A stretch of 64,000 nt of DNA. Source: Prosapia bicincta (Eukaryota > Arthropoda > Insecta > Hemiptera > Cercopidae). A program made the translations under genes and the position numbers. The first letter of the stretch is position 1, and every line of letters begins with the position of its first letter. The stretch lies in assembly GCA_036971475.1 (NCBI GenBank), contig JBAIZL010000006.1, forward strand, positions 16,781,459 through 16,845,458, in the 5' to 3' direction. The notes beneath the pieces are model-generated. The model saw only the letters and a list, made by a program, of their open reading frames with translations. It did no database searches and was not told the origin of the DNA. Below, one piece after another: positions 31,341 to 41,067 of this stretch.

Positions 31341-32140
31341 CCCATAGATTTAAATTTACAAATCACAATTTTTTTATTTATTGTTACATTTAGTAATTAA
31401 TTTAACGTTAAAGTTGTTATTTTAATATGTAACACCATCTAAAATGTGTTACAATTTTCTCCAGCACCATGTACTGGTGTCCCATGTGTGATGAGGAGTT
31501 ATGGGGTAAACTTAAGGACTTATGTTGATAGCATCTTGTTTAAATCAAACCATACATTTAATATTGTGTACCATTATTTTCCCCTCATTCAGCATTTTTA
31601 TTTGTAAAATTTACATATTGAAAATAAGTGGAAGACAATTTGGGTTTGTTAACCCTTTGATTAGAATTCACATACCAGTACGTGAGATCGAGCAACCATT
31701 AGCGGGAGCATTCCTGTATATGTATTTTCTGCTATTTCTCTCAGATTAGTATTGCTGTACATTTACAATTTGTTTTTATGTGTACTATGCTGTATTCTAG
31801 GTTAAATATTTTCAATTATCTGGACAATAAATACTACACAGAGTACATAGTCACCATTCTTTTGTTTTCAAAGTCTAAATGGTTTTCCCACGTATTTACA
31901 GATCATTTCCTGTTCTGTATTTTACAATGAATAAGCGATTGAATAATGAAGAGTTCTTTTGTGTCAAAAGTCTATGGTTTATCCCACGTGTATACGGATC
32001 ATTTCAAAGTTTGTGTGGTATTTCACAGTGAATAAGTATTTTACAAAAAAAAAGATTAACAGATAATTTGTAGTAAACAAATTGTCAATAACCGTAAGGT
32101 AAGTTTTAACATGAGAATATAAGTACATAAAAAAGAGTAA
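31341..32140. other. Intergenic AT-rich sequence
   Basis: Nothing supported. Two similar segments near 31865-31935 and 31970-32035 (AGTCTA-GGTTT-CCCACGT-T-T-CGGATCATTTC) form a diverged direct duplication, probably non-coding sequence of the Tigger-like element that follows. Confidence 0.4.
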
Positions 32141-32141
32141 A

Positions 32142-32970
32142 CTACTCTTTAAAAATTGCTTCGCTCATCCATGCATTAGATTGATTTCTGTACCAAACTG
32201 GAAGTTCAAAGTTGCCATCACTTGTGCATCTGGCAGTTTTAAATGCTCTTGGTTTTTTTGTTTTTCTAATTAGCGCTAATTTGAGTTTGTGCTCTCCTGT
32301 TACATTACTGCAGGCAAGAATAGTCACATGCTCCTTACTTCTCTTAAAACCTGGTGCAGCTTTTTCATCTCTCAGAGCTAAACTTTTAGTAGGAAGCATT
32401 CGAAAGTTTAGTCCTGTCTCATCTGCATTGTAGATTTGATCACCTGACAGTCCTTCTTTTTCAATAAACTCGTGTAGTTTGGTCTTGAAGTCACTCACGT
32501 TGTTAGGGTCAGCTGACAGTTTTTCCGCGTAGTTACTGAGCAGCTTGATTCCATATCGTTGTTTCCACCTTGACAACCAACCATTGCTCGCTGTAAACCC
32601 AGGCTCTCCTTCGTCCTTAAATTGTTCATAAAACTGAAGAGCTTTCTCTTGCAGGATGGGTCCAGATATAGGCATTCCCTTCTCCCTGTGCACACGGAAC
32701 CATTGGTAAAGGGTTTTGCCGACTTTTTCGAACTCTGCACTTCTCATTGTTTTTCATTCCGTGATGGATTCTGTACACTGTCTTTTTAAACACCACGATT
32801 CAATTTCAGATTTCTTTTTCTTCCAACCGAGCACTGTAGACCTACCGATGTTCAAGTCCAACGCTATTTTATTTACGCTTTCACCACGCTCAAGTATTTT
32901 TAGGGCATCAAACTTTGCTTCCATTGACACTGACACTTGTTTCCTCTTCTTCTCCGCCATACTGTCGCTC
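32142..32970 (-). pseudogene. Tigger/CENPB-type transposase, frameshifted and 3'-truncated
   Basis: The minus frame 32960-32754 encodes a psq-type helix-turn-helix (ALKILERGESVNKIALDLNI, then GRSTVLGWKKKK). A shift near 32750 leads into the frame 32747-32142 with a CENPB-type domain (WFRVHREKGMPISGPILQEK, GWLSRWKQRYGI) and the first DDE acid region (IYNADETGLNFRMLP). It stops around VWYRNQSNAWM, before the remaining catalytic acids. The layout HTH, CENPB-HTH, DDE_1 is that of pogo/Tigger transposases. Codon use is less AT-rich than its surroundings, suggesting a relatively recent arrival. Confidence 0.8.
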
Positions 32971-33354
32971 TATATTCTAGCACAAAACTCATTAAAACAA
33001 TTGTCAACCACTCTCGAACAAAAGCAACTGACCACAATTGTGTCTCAACAAAAACTAAACGCCCTGTGACGACAATGTAGCGAGGGTAGTTGATGACCTT
33101 GCCGGGAATTCCAGGTCAACGTGCGGCCTCACGATAAGGAAAGCGGCCACAGAAATCCCCGAACGTGTACAAACACTAGCCAGCCCCAGCTGGGCAGGTA
33201 AAGGGTGTGTTGAACGACCTTGGAAAACCCAGTAACCTAGTCAAGTCTCTAGCGCTCTCGGGCGGCCTATGTACTGATGGAAAGCTTTACGTTATGGGCG
33301 GTGTAAAAAAATTATTAGTGCACCAGCCCTGTCGAGTTTGAGAGTTTAATAACT
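32971..33354. other. GC-richer flank of the Tigger copy
   Basis: No ORF. The unusually GC-rich stretch at about 33070-33300 may be the 5' UTR and terminal region of the Tigger-like element. No matching TIR at the other side was found, in keeping with truncation. Confidence 0.35.
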
Positions 33355-33780
33355 TCATAAAGTCAGTGCAATGGAAAATTAATGGACAACGTGAAATATC
33401 GCGATTTTAACACCAATCAAGGTAAACAACTCTACTGGAAATATCTTAACCTCAAACATCAAACTCCAGAACTGTTTTAACAGAATAAATTTTAATAAAA
33501 AATGCATAACACTTAATAGCACACCAAAATATGCTAAACTACACATAAGAAACAAACAAAATACAATCATTAACAAAGCAACAAAAATAGCCGAATTACA
33601 TGTGATTAAAGAAAACATCAAATCTGCTTACCATAAAAAAGTCACAGTGATTGGCCAAGTTACCGAAAGGTACCTCTTCGCACAAGGTAAAATAATTGCA
33701 CTTTGTGAAAAAAAAATTATTTACAAATAATAATAATAACTTCATAAAGTCAGTGCAAAAATGATGGACAATGTGAAATA
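33355..33780 (+). mobile_element. Internally deleted PLE-A derivative
   Basis: Starts with AACTTCATAAAGTCAGTGCA and the PLE-A initiator region (ATGGACAACGTGAAATAT). It runs about 250 bp through the N-terminal coding sequence to CTTACCATAAAAAAGTCACAG, then jumps straight to a family A terminus (hammerhead region GGCCAAGTTACCGAAAGG, decayed) and another copy of the start region. It resembles a short non-autonomous element that keeps both ends. Confidence 0.65.
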
Positions 33781-33782
33781 TA

Positions 33783-33914
<132 letters not shown>

Positions 33915-33959
33915 AAAACAACATAGGTTATTCAAATACAAGAATATTTATTATTTTAT

Positions 33960-34004
33960 ATCCAAAGCTTTTCGTTGGCAAACAGTACCAACATCATCAG
34001 GAAT
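33960..34004 (-). ncRNA. Hammerhead ribozyme motif, canonical core (family D)
   Basis: On minus: stem I ATTC/GGAT, box 1 CTGATGA plus T, stem II GTTGG/CCAAC with a 9-nt loop, box 2 GAAA, stem III AAG/CTT, then T at the cleavage position. Confidence 0.75.
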
Positions 34005-34056
34005 GAAAATTACAATAATGTAAGCTATAGGCCTATAGCTTACATTATTGTAATTT

Positions 34057-34104
34057 TCATTCCTGATGATGTTGGTACTGTTTGCCAACGAAAAGCTTTG
34101 GATA
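34057..34104 (+). ncRNA. Hammerhead ribozyme motif, canonical core (family D)
   Basis: C3 is at 34063, box 1 CTGATGA at 34063-34069, stem II GTTGG/CCAAC, box 2 GAAA at 34090-34093, stem III AAG/CTT, and predicted cleavage after T34099. Stem I is ATTC (34059-34062) with GGAT (34100-34103), including one G-T pair. Confidence 0.75.
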
Positions 34105-34169
34105 TAAAATAATAAATATTCTTGTATTTGAATAACCTATGTTGTTTTAAATTATTAAAGAAGAAAACG

Positions 34170-34173
<4 letters not shown>

Positions 34174-34236
<63 letters not shown>

Positions 34237-34459
34237 TTTTTTGGACTAGGAGACTGACAGACTTACCTTGGTAAGAGTCCACTCTGTAGTCTTGAAATAG
34301 AAACACATAAAAGCACTTAAACAATGATATATTTCAACCACACAGTGGTCTTTGTCAATCGAAGAGAAAACACAAAAAGAAATATGAGAGAATGAAATAA
34401 AATAATTATAAGTTGTAATCACAGATTGTGTAGAGTAGAAATCAGATGTCACAGATTAA

Positions 34460-34503
<44 letters not shown>

Positions 34504-34714
34504 TAGGTTAGTTTTGGTTGGTAAAGATTATTTAGATTTTTTGGACTAGGAGACTGACAGACTTTACCTTGGTAAGAGTCCACTCTGTAGTCTTGAAATA
34601 GAAACACTGCTTAGTTGTTTAAGTACTTGTTTAAGTGCTTTTATGTGTTTCTATTTCAAGACTACAGAGTGGACTCTTACCAAGGTAAGTCTGTCAGTCT
34701 CCTAGTCCAAAAAA

Positions 34715-34773
<59 letters not shown>
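34174..34773. repeat. (TA)n tracts with two family B termini
   Basis: (TA)n at 34174-34234, a single family B arm at 34236-34460 with a variant hammerhead at 34322-34362 (minus), (TA)n at 34462-34494, a shortened inverted B pair at about 34535-34716 that has lost the hammerheads, and (TA)n at 34718-34773. Confidence 0.75.
34322..34362 (-). ncRNA. Hammerhead-like motif, variant core (family B)
   Basis: Same core as 24040-24076: TTGACAA, stem II GACCAC/GTGGTT, GAAA. Confidence 0.55.
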
Positions 34774-34777
<4 letters not shown>

Positions 34778-34994
34778 TCCATGAGCATATGAGTGATTAT
34801 AGTTTATATAAGTCTGTCAGGGGAAAAGAGATAATGCTATTAGGAGAAAAAAAAATGAATGGATTTATCTGATGTTGAGGTTAGGGGATTCTCTAGACTT
34901 GGTATACCACTGGTATGATAGTTCTCACCTTCTCAGTTCTGAGGGATTGCAATCAGGGGGGAGTGATTTAATTATTTTTGTGGTTTAGCAGTCA

Positions 34995-35137
34995 TCAAAA
35001 GTTGTGATGTTGTGACTCGCAGCATGTTGAGCTGTTGGCCTATCCATATTCATAATTTTAACATCATGTCTGTGGCCATTCATTCTGATATTCAGACCAT
35101 CCGTGGTTAGGCCTATGTATTGTGCTGAGCAAAGTTT
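34995..35137 (-). pseudogene. PLE-B GIY-YIG endonuclease segment after an in-frame stop
   Basis: Beyond the TGA the same frame continues with KLCSAQYIGLTTDGLNIRMN and then GHRHDV up to another stop near 35000. YIG and the following Thr/Arg-containing helix fit GIY-YIG; the first part of the motif appears as VIYQL just before the stop. In the family this nuclease nicks the target. Confidence 0.6.
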
Positions 35138-36466
35138 TCATTGTAGCTGGTATATGACATTTTTCGATGTACAATTATGATGACCCTGTATTTTGAAGAC
35201 AATTTTTGTTGTTTGGCTGTTGAAACTATTTGCTGAGGGGTGTATTGGACACGTCTTGCATCTAGGTCTATTGCATGGGAAGGAGCCATGAGGAAGTTTG
35301 TGTGGTTTCTCTGCATCAGGGTCTGGTAGTTTAGGATGTACTAGGATGTTTTTCAAGTTGGGAGGTTGCTTGTACCAAATTTGCGGTGGATCGGTGAAAA
35401 GATTTTTGGTGTGGACGGAAGCTTGAAGAATTTTGAAGCCATCTCTCAATATCTTGTTGAGTTTATGTAGACCAGGATGGTAGTCTGTTATTAAAGACAG
35501 TTTATTTTGTTCTGTTTGTGGTTTACGGTGAACCGAGGATTGTGCTGAATGAATTTGGTTTTCAATGAGTTTTTTTGGGTATCCTCTTCTCTGGAAGGCT
35601 GTTGATATCTTTCTATTAAAATCTTCCAATTCCCTATCATTCGAACAGATTCTCTTACCCCTGATTGCTTGACTGTATGGAATGGATCGTTTTATGTTTA
35701 TTGGGTGGTTGCTGTCGAAATGGAGATATTGTAGGTGGTTCGTCGGTTTGATGTGAATTCCTGTGTTGATATTTCCATTCTGGAGTGTTACCTCTACATC
35801 CAAAAAGGTGATGGCTGATGTAGATTTCTCCCAGGTAAATTGAAGTGTGGAGAATTGTGTCAGGCTGTCTAAAAATGCCTCAAGTGTTGAAGCACCCTGT
35901 GTCCAAATTAGGAAGATGTCATCTATATATCTATACCAACATAATGGCTGGTGTGTTTGTGTCTTTAGAAAACTTTCTTCCAACAATCCCATGTACAGAT
36001 TTGCGTACGATGGTGCCATTCTGGTGCCCATTGCTGTTCCCTTTATTTGAAGGTAGTTCCTTCCCTCAAACTGAAAGTTGTTCTTCTCGAGGATGAACCT
36101 GGTCAGGTTCACAAGAAAAGGTGTAGTGGGAGAAGGCTTGCCTGGGCGTTTGTTTAGAAAATTCTCTATTGCAGATAGGCCGTGTGCATGAGGGATGTTG
36201 GTATAGAGAGAGGTGACATCTATGGTGACCAAAATAGTTACCGGGGGTAGAGGTACAGATATTTGTGAGAGTCGATCTATGAAATGATTGGTGTCCTGGG
36301 TATGTGATGGAAGGTTCTTTACTAAGGGTTGAAGGTGTGAGTCGAGGAAAGCTGAAATTCTTTCCGTTACTGAATTGCAGCCAGCAATTATTGGTCTACC
36401 AGGTGGAGGGATTGTTTTTGTGGATCTTTGGTAATATATAGAATTGAGGAGTAGAGGAGTTTTCAT
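35138..36466 (-). CDS. PLE-B reverse transcriptase, 442 codons open
   Basis: PLE reverse transcriptases copy element RNA at the chromosomal target. The open frame has, in order: RPIIAGCNSVTERISAFLD (fingers), TIDVTSLYTNIP (motif A with its catalytic Asp), GTAMGTRMAPSYANLYM (motif B), WYRYIDDIFLIW (motif C, YIDD intact), FLDVEV, and a Cys-rich block PCNRPRCKTCP before the endonuclease. RT motifs look complete. The frame begins after a shift relative to the N-terminal piece (36698-36468) and ends at a stop that replaces a Cys codon expected at the start of GIY-YIG (context VIYQLQ, stop, KLCSAQYIGLTT). It is best called a nearly intact pseudogene. Confidence 0.8.
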   Translation of the reverse strand: MKTPLLLNSIYYQRSTKTIPPPGRPIIAGCNSVTERISAFLDSHLQPLVKNLPSHTQDTNHFIDRLSQISVPLPPVTILVTIDVTSLYTNIPHAHGLSAIENFLNKRPGKPSPTTPFLVNLTRFILEKNNFQFEGRNYLQIKGTAMGTRMAPSYANLYMGLLEESFLKTQTHQPLCWYRYIDDIFLIWTQGASTLEAFLDSLTQFSTLQFTWEKSTSAITFLDVEVTLQNGNINTGIHIKPTNHLQYLHFDSNHPINIKRSIPYSQAIRGKRICSNDRELEDFNRKISTAFQRRGYPKKLIENQIHSAQSSVHRKPQTEQNKLSLITDYHPGLHKLNKILRDGFKILQASVHTKNLFTDPPQIWYKQPPNLKNILVHPKLPDPDAEKPHKLPHGSFPCNRPRCKTCPIHPSANSFNSQTTKIVFKIQGHHNCTSKNVIYQLQ

Positions 36467-36467
36467 T

Positions 36468-36698
36468 TTATAATAGTTTTAGAGATGTTTCCGAAATATT
36501 TTGTTCAGGAGCTGTATATTTGAGTAGGTCCGAGAGTAAATTGTTGAATTCTGTAGTGGGGTTATCTGTAAGTATTTTGTATGTTGTGATGTCTGACAGT
36601 TGCTTATTTGCTTCTTTGATGTAGTCTTCTTTGTTCATAATGACAGTGGTTGAACCTTTATCTGCTGGAAGAATCATAATATCCTTATTGTTTTTCAA
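36468..36698 (-). pseudogene. PLE-B N-terminal fragment
   Basis: A 76-codon frame with IMILPADKGSTTVIMNKEDY, the block that opens the RT region in Penelope-like elements. It is in a different frame from the downstream RT, so one base has been lost or gained near 36467. Confidence 0.7.
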
Positions 36699-36786
36699 CG
36701 AAAATATTGCCGCTTTTTCTAATTTGGTAAGGTTAGGTTTAGTCTTCAGATACCAACCAAAACTAGCCTAAATATATATATATATA

Positions 36787-36956
36787 GATTTTTTGGACTA
36801 GGAGACTGACAGACTTACCTTGGTAAGAGTCCACACTGTAGTCTTGAAATAGAAACAGAAACACATAAAAGCACTTAAACAATGATATATTTCAACCACA
36901 CAGTGGTCTTTGTCAATCGAAGAGAAAACACAAAAAGAAATATGAGAGAATGAAAT
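36787..36956 (-). repeat. Family B terminus upstream of PLE-B
   Basis: Single arm of the family B terminal unit, from TTTTTTGGACTAGGAGACTG to GAGAGAATGAAAT, with a hammerhead-like motif at 36881-36921 (minus). It abuts a PLE-A inverted pair at 36957. Confidence 0.7.
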
Positions 36957-37075
36957 CTATATATTCTTGATATTTAACGTTATCCATTGTTTTTCCGTTG
37001 CACTGACTTTATGAAGTTAATATATTACTATTGTAAGTAATTTTATCCACCATTAAGTGCAATAATTTTACCTTT

Positions 37076-37119
37076 AGTGATGAGGCACCTTTCGGTCAAT
37101 TGACCATTGTCGAATCACT
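37076..37119 (-). ncRNA. Hammerhead ribozyme motif, variant core (family A)
   Basis: Stem I AGTGAT/ATCACT, box 1 TCGACAA, stem II GGTCAATTGACC, GAAA, stem III AGG/CCT, cleavage triplet CUC. Confidence 0.68.
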
Positions 37120-37203
37120 GATGTTTTTCTGTTGTAGATGTTCGGTCTGTAACGTCAACAAACACCAACTTCACAGACCGAACATCTACAACAGAAAAAC
37201 ATC

Positions 37204-37247
37204 AGTGATTCGACAATGGTCAATTGACCGAAAGGTGCCTCATCACT
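37204..37247 (+). ncRNA. Hammerhead ribozyme motif, variant core (family A)
   Basis: Mirror of 37076-37119. Box 1 is TCGACAA at 37210-37216; stem I is AGTGAT (37204-37209) with ATCACT (37242-37247). Confidence 0.68.
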
Positions 37248-37318
37248 CAAGGTAAAATTATTGCACTTAATGATGGATAAAATTACTTACAATAGTAATA
37301 TATTAACTTCATATATAT

Positions 37319-37484
37319 ATTCTTGTTAGATATTCTTTTATCATTCTTACTATTGTAACTCCTGAAGATGTTGGTAATGTGAACCAACGAAAATCTTTGA
37401 GTGTATTGTTCAATAAATTAAATTTCCTGTATTTGTGTATATTATTTGATCTTAAAAATATTCTAACAGGAAAACACATTTGAT

Positions 37485-37522
<38 letters not shown>
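37319..37522. repeat. Family D-like terminus with hammerhead, then (TA)n
   Basis: A single arm related to 34032-34150, ending in AATATTCTAACAGG-like sequence and (TA)n from 37490 to 37522. Confidence 0.65.
37358..37402 (+). ncRNA. Hammerhead ribozyme motif, canonical core (family D)
   Basis: Stem I ACTC (37358-37361) pairs with GAGT (37399-37402). Box 1 is CTGAAGA from 37362, stem II GTTGG/CCAAC, box 2 GAAA, stem III AA/TT with a 2-nt loop. Compared with 34057-34104, stem I has changed on both sides (ATTC/GGAT to ACTC/GAGT), and pairing is kept. Confidence 0.75.
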
Positions 37523-37525
<3 letters not shown>

Positions 37526-37800
37526 TTGATATTTAACGTTATCCATTGTTTTTCCGTTGCACTGACTTTATGAAGTTAATATATTACTATTGTAAGTAAT
37601 TTTATCCACCATTAAGTGCAATAATTTTACCTTGAGTGATGAGGCACTTTTCGGTCACTTGACCATTGTCGAATCACTTCGACACAGAGTGTCGACAATG
37701 GTCAAGTGACCGAAAGGTGCCTCATCACTCAAGGTAAAATTATTGCACTTAATGGTGGATAAAATTACTTACAATAGTAATATATTAACTTCATAAAGTC
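37523..37800. repeat. Inverted PLE-A termini forming the 5' end of the long PLE-A copy
   Basis: The left arm (37523-37678, minus) starts at the ATTCTTGATATTT junction with (TA)n. The right arm (37684-37790, plus) leads into the PLE-A ORF. Variant hammerheads lie at 37635-37678 (minus) and about 37686-37730 (plus; its stem I 5' side is rearranged to GAGTG). Confidence 0.75.
37635..37678 (-). ncRNA. Hammerhead ribozyme motif, variant core (family A)
   Basis: AGTGAT/ATCACT stem I, TCGACAA, GGTC/GACC stem II with AAGT loop, GAAA; stem III changed to AAG/CCT. Confidence 0.62.
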
Positions 37801-37817
37801 AGTGCAACGGAAAAACA

Positions 37818-38576
37818 ATGGATAACGTTAAATATCAAGAATTTAATACCTACCAAGGTAAACAACTGTACCGTAAATATCTTAACCTAAAAATCAAACT
37901 CCAGAATTGCATCAACAAAATACAGTTTAATAAAAAATGCTTAACACTTAATATAACACCAAAATACGCTAAATTACACATAAAAAATAAACAAAACACT
38001 ATTATCAATAAAGCAACAAAAATAGCCGAATTACACATAATTAAACAAAACATTAAATCTGCCTACCATAAAAAAAGCCAAATGAACTTACAAGTATACA
38101 CAACCAATTTGGAAATAATGAAAACTTTTGATACTCTCACACCTATTATTCACGAAAAAACACAACAAATTATAATAAAACATAAAACAAACACAATAAA
38201 CAGACAAAACCGAAAAATCGAAAATTCATCAAAACAACAACATAACCTAAACAATAGCCTAGAACCAATCCACACATCAAAACATCAACATAACCTAAAA
38301 AATAGCCTAGAACCAATCCACACCTCTAACAACAATAAATTCATAAACTTAACTAAAACACAGTTTACTGAAAAAGAAAAAATAATAATAACAAATTCCT
38401 TCAAATATAACCTACCTAATTTCAACAAAAAACAAATAATAAAAAACCTAATAGTTGACACAGAATCTAACATCCACAAAATTACCCACCAAAATACTGA
38501 ACACATGAGAAACAATATTAATAATAAAATTAACCTAATAAAAATGGAAAAAACAAAAAAACGGAACAATATATAA
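37818..38576 (+). CDS. PLE-A N-terminal coding region
   Basis: A 252-codon open frame starting MDNVKYQEFNTYQGKQLYRK. It is very rich in Lys, Asn and Ile, with a tandem-duplicated block (SLEPIHTS repeated about 20 residues apart near residues 145-170). It ends at a TAA at about 38574-38576, after which the same frame continues into the RT, so the stop is probably a disabling mutation. No enzymatic motif lies in this part. Its first 25 bases recur beside many solo termini in the window. Confidence 0.6.
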   Translation: MDNVKYQEFNTYQGKQLYRKYLNLKIKLQNCINKIQFNKKCLTLNITPKYAKLHIKNKQNTIINKATKIAELHIIKQNIKSAYHKKSQMNLQVYTTNLEIMKTFDTLTPIIHEKTQQIIIKHKTNTINRQNRKIENSSKQQHNLNNSLEPIHTSKHQHNLKNSLEPIHTSNNNKFINLTKTQFTEKEKIIITNSFKYNLPNFNKKQIIKNLIVDTESNIHKITHQNTEHMRNNINNKINLIKMEKTKKRNNI

Positions 38577-39560
38577 ATAAAAAAGAAATTATAAAACTCA
38601 GAGAAAAACTAGAAAACAACGACTACTTAATATTAAAACCAGATAAAACAAATACACCAGTAATAATAGAAAATACCAAATACATCGATTCAATGACTAA
38701 CTACATAAAAGAAAATAAATACGAACAAATCCCAGACCCAACTAGCAAATACCTTATTACAATAAAAAACTTAATAGTCACTCACCGAAACACCATAAAC
38801 TATAACAATAAATTAAAATACCACACAAGACTATACTCATTCAAACCATGCGCACCAATATTATCAGGGATACCTAAAATCCATAAACCCAACACACCAT
38901 TTAGACCACTAATAAATCTCACAACAGCACCATCTTACATAATCGCAAAAATTCTAGACAAAATCATAAGATCTAAAATACATATCAACAACACATACAA
39001 TATAAAAAATGGATACGAATTAATTAATAAAATAAAAACGATAAAAACAAACAGCAACACAAAAATAATAAGTTATGACATAACTAACATGTACCCTAGT
39101 ATCCCAATAGAAGAAACCATAGAAAAAATAAAAAACAAACTAATACACAATAACGAAAAAAGAAACATAATAGATAGTATCATTCGCTAACCAAACACAT
39201 ATGTAACCAAAATTACTTCCAATTTAACAATAAATATTATAAACAAACAACTGGACTCCCCATGGGTTCACCCATATCATCTGTCATGTCAGAAATATAT
39301 TTACAACACTTTGAACAAATAATAATTAAACCTATAATAAACACACAATATTTCACTATGGACAAGGTATGTAGACGATATACTTGTAATATACCAACCT
39401 ACCATTCACAACAAACACATCATAATATTAAACAAACTAAATACATACAACAAAAACATACAATTCACCGTTGAAACAGAAACAAACAGAACAATCAACT
39501 TTCTCGACATCACTTTAAATATAAATGATAATAAAATAGAAACTACAGTATACAGGAAAC
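38577..39560 (+). pseudogene. PLE-A reverse transcriptase remnant
   Basis: Motifs in order across two frames: LKPDKTNTPVIIENTKYI (PLE N-terminal block), GIPKIHKPNTPFRPLI, SYDITNMYPSIPIEETIEKI (motif A with its Asp), GLPMGSPISSVMSEIYLQHF (motif B), YVDDILVI (motif C, reached only after a shift near 39365) and FLDITLNI. YVDD itself is intact. A stop at 39188 and the frame shift inactivate the copy. Confidence 0.75.
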
Positions 39561-39634
39561 CTACTTCCAACAACACCACAATACACTACAAATCTAACCA
39601 CCCCTGGACACACAAAATTAACACTTACAGTAAC

Positions 39635-40060
39635 ATGATAAATAAAGCAATAAAATACACACAGGATAACAAACAAAAATTAAATGAAGAATTAGATAAC
39701 ATTACAAAAATAGCAATAGAAAATGGATACAACAAACACATTATAAAAAACATATACAATAAATTCACAAAAAAACCTAACCTCAACACAACACTACAAC
39801 CGGAACACGAAAATAAAAAAATTACCTAAAATATAAATACACCAATAACAAAATAGAAAAAATAACATATATATACAACAAAGAATACTACACTCCAACA
39901 TACAAACCAAACAACAAAATAATAAAATATCTTAATAACACAAATTACAAAACAAATTCAGAAAAACATAACCTATCAGGAATTTACAAAATTACATGCA
40001 ACAACTGTAACGCTTTTTACATAGGAAAAACAACCAGAACATTAAAATAAGATTTGAAGA
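39635..40060 (+). pseudogene. PLE-A linker and GIY-YIG endonuclease remnant
   Basis: Reads NKAIKYTQDNKQKLNEELDN as in the 10-11 kb copies, then after a frame break reaches SGIYKITCNNCNAFYIGKTT near 39970-40040. A further break follows at TLK. The domain is recognisable but truncated. Confidence 0.65.
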
Positions 40061-40133
40061 ACATTATAGAGCATTCAAAAACAAAAATTCAAAAGTATCA
40101 AATGTTGCAGCACACCTAATATCACATAAACAG

Positions 40134-40177
40134 AGTGATTCGACAATGGTCAAGTGACTGAAAGGTGCCTCATCACT
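40134..40177 (+). ncRNA. Hammerhead ribozyme motif, variant core (PLE-A 3' terminal repeat)
   Basis: AGTGAT/ATCACT stem I, TCGACAA, GGTC/GACT stem II (last pair wobble), GAAA, AGG/CCT stem III, CUC cleavage site. It sits downstream of the PLE-A coding region in sense orientation. Confidence 0.65.
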
Positions 40178-40237
40178 CAAGGTAAAATTATTGCACTTAA
40201 TGGTGGATAAAATTACTTACAGTAGTAATATATTAAC

Positions 40238-40241
<4 letters not shown>

Positions 40242-40303
<62 letters not shown>

Positions 40304-40527
40304 AATTTTTGGACTTGATAGGAGACTGACAGGCTTACCTAAAGGCAATAGTCCAAAACTGCAATCTCTTTGGAAATAAGCACATATAAAACACATATAA
40401 ACATGTGTTTTATATGTGCTTATTTCCAAAGAGATTGCAGTTTTGGACTATTGCCTTTAGGTAAGTCTGTCAGTCTCTTATCAAGTCCAAAAATTCCTAA
40501 ATAAGCTTTTAGCTCTACTAGAACTAA

Positions 40528-40598
<71 letters not shown>
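40242..40598. repeat. (TA)n, inverted family C pair, (TA)n
   Basis: (TA)n to 40301. An inverted pair of family C termini (about 40302-40385 and 40405-40530) follows, around a central palindrome ACACATATAAACATGTGTTT, then (TA)n from 40532 to 40598. The hammerhead-like part of family C (present at 26047) is absent here. Confidence 0.75.
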
Positions 40599-40601
<3 letters not shown>

Positions 40602-41067
40602 GTTATTATTACTTGTAAATAATTTTTTCCACTTCTAAGTGCAATAATTTTACCTTATGTGACGAGGCACTTTTCGGTCACTTGACCATTGTCGAATCAC
40701 TGAATTAATTTTCTCTATTTTTCTGGTGTGGATGTTAGGTCTGTGATGTTGACGTCATACATGTGTCTTCTTGAGCCTCGTGTATTATGTTTTTGAATAG
40801 TACGTCGTCTGCATATGTTGTCTGTAGGTTCATTAAATTGTTGTGCATGTTTTTATAAATGTGGTATTTTTCTAGTGAGTTTAGTTCCAATGGGTTATTA
40901 TTTGTTTCAAGGATGGTTACGTTATTTTTGTAATTTGTTATTTCATATTTTATGTGATATTAGGTGTGCTGCAACATTTGATACTCTTGTATTTTTATTT
41001 TTGAATGCTCTGTAATGTTCTTCAAATCTTATTTTAAATGATCTGTTTGTTTTTTCTATATAAAATC
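40599..41067 (-). mobile_element. PLE-A 3' end fragment with hammerhead
   Basis: Minus-strand terminal repeat followed upstream by the last coding part of PLE-A, matching 11430-11770 in reverse. It is broken at about 41067 within the GIY-YIG helix region. The hammerhead motif is at 40659-40700 (minus): TCGACAA core, GGTC/GACC stem II, AAAA in place of GAAA, stem I GTGAT/GTCAC with one G-T pair. Confidence 0.65.

Larger units (their letters stand above)
33915..34160. repeat. Inverted pair of family D termini with canonical hammerheads
   Basis: The arms (about 33913-34030 and 34032-34150) are near-perfect reverse complements around GGCCTATAGC. Each carries a canonical hammerhead. (TA)n lies on both outer sides (to 33911 and from 34174). 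Confidence 0.8.
34880..36770 (-). mobile_element. PLE-B: long Penelope-like element copy
   Basis: The minus-strand coding region runs from about 36740 to 34990 and ends near family B termini on both sides (36787-36956 upstream, 34537-34716 downstream). It contains the PLE N-terminal ILPADKGSTTVIM block, a full RT with YRYIDDIF, and a C-terminal GIY-YIG region. A frame change at about 36467 and an in-frame TGA at about 35137 disable it. Base composition is much less AT-rich than PLE-A, so the two PLEs are distinct lineages or ages. Confidence 0.85.
36957..37318. repeat. Inverted pair of PLE-A termini with two hammerhead motifs
   Basis: The left arm (36963-37155, minus) contains the start-codon region, then the terminal repeat, then sequence upstream of the hammerhead. 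The right arm (from about 37160, plus) mirrors it, ending at AACTTCATATATATA. Variant hammerheads lie at 37076-37119 (minus) and 37204-37247 (plus). Confidence 0.78.
37684..40241 (+). mobile_element. PLE-A: long Penelope-like element copy with terminal repeats at both ends
   Basis: Direct terminal repeats of about 105 bp at 37684-37790 and 40134-40241 enclose one decayed coding region. The coding order is a Lys/Asn-rich N-terminal region (37818-38573), RT (about 38600-39560), a linker and GIY-YIG (39960-40060). Frames are broken by stops at about 38574 and 39188, a shift before the catalytic box near 39365, and others. Sequence between the end of GIY-YIG and the 3' terminal repeat is deleted compared with 11350-11769. 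(TA)n follows from 40242. Confidence 0.85.

Noticed and set aside
33640..33700. Functional hammerhead in the deleted PLE-A copy
   Set aside because: Box 1 is lost (GATTGGCCAAG) although stem II and GAAA remain; treated as decayed.
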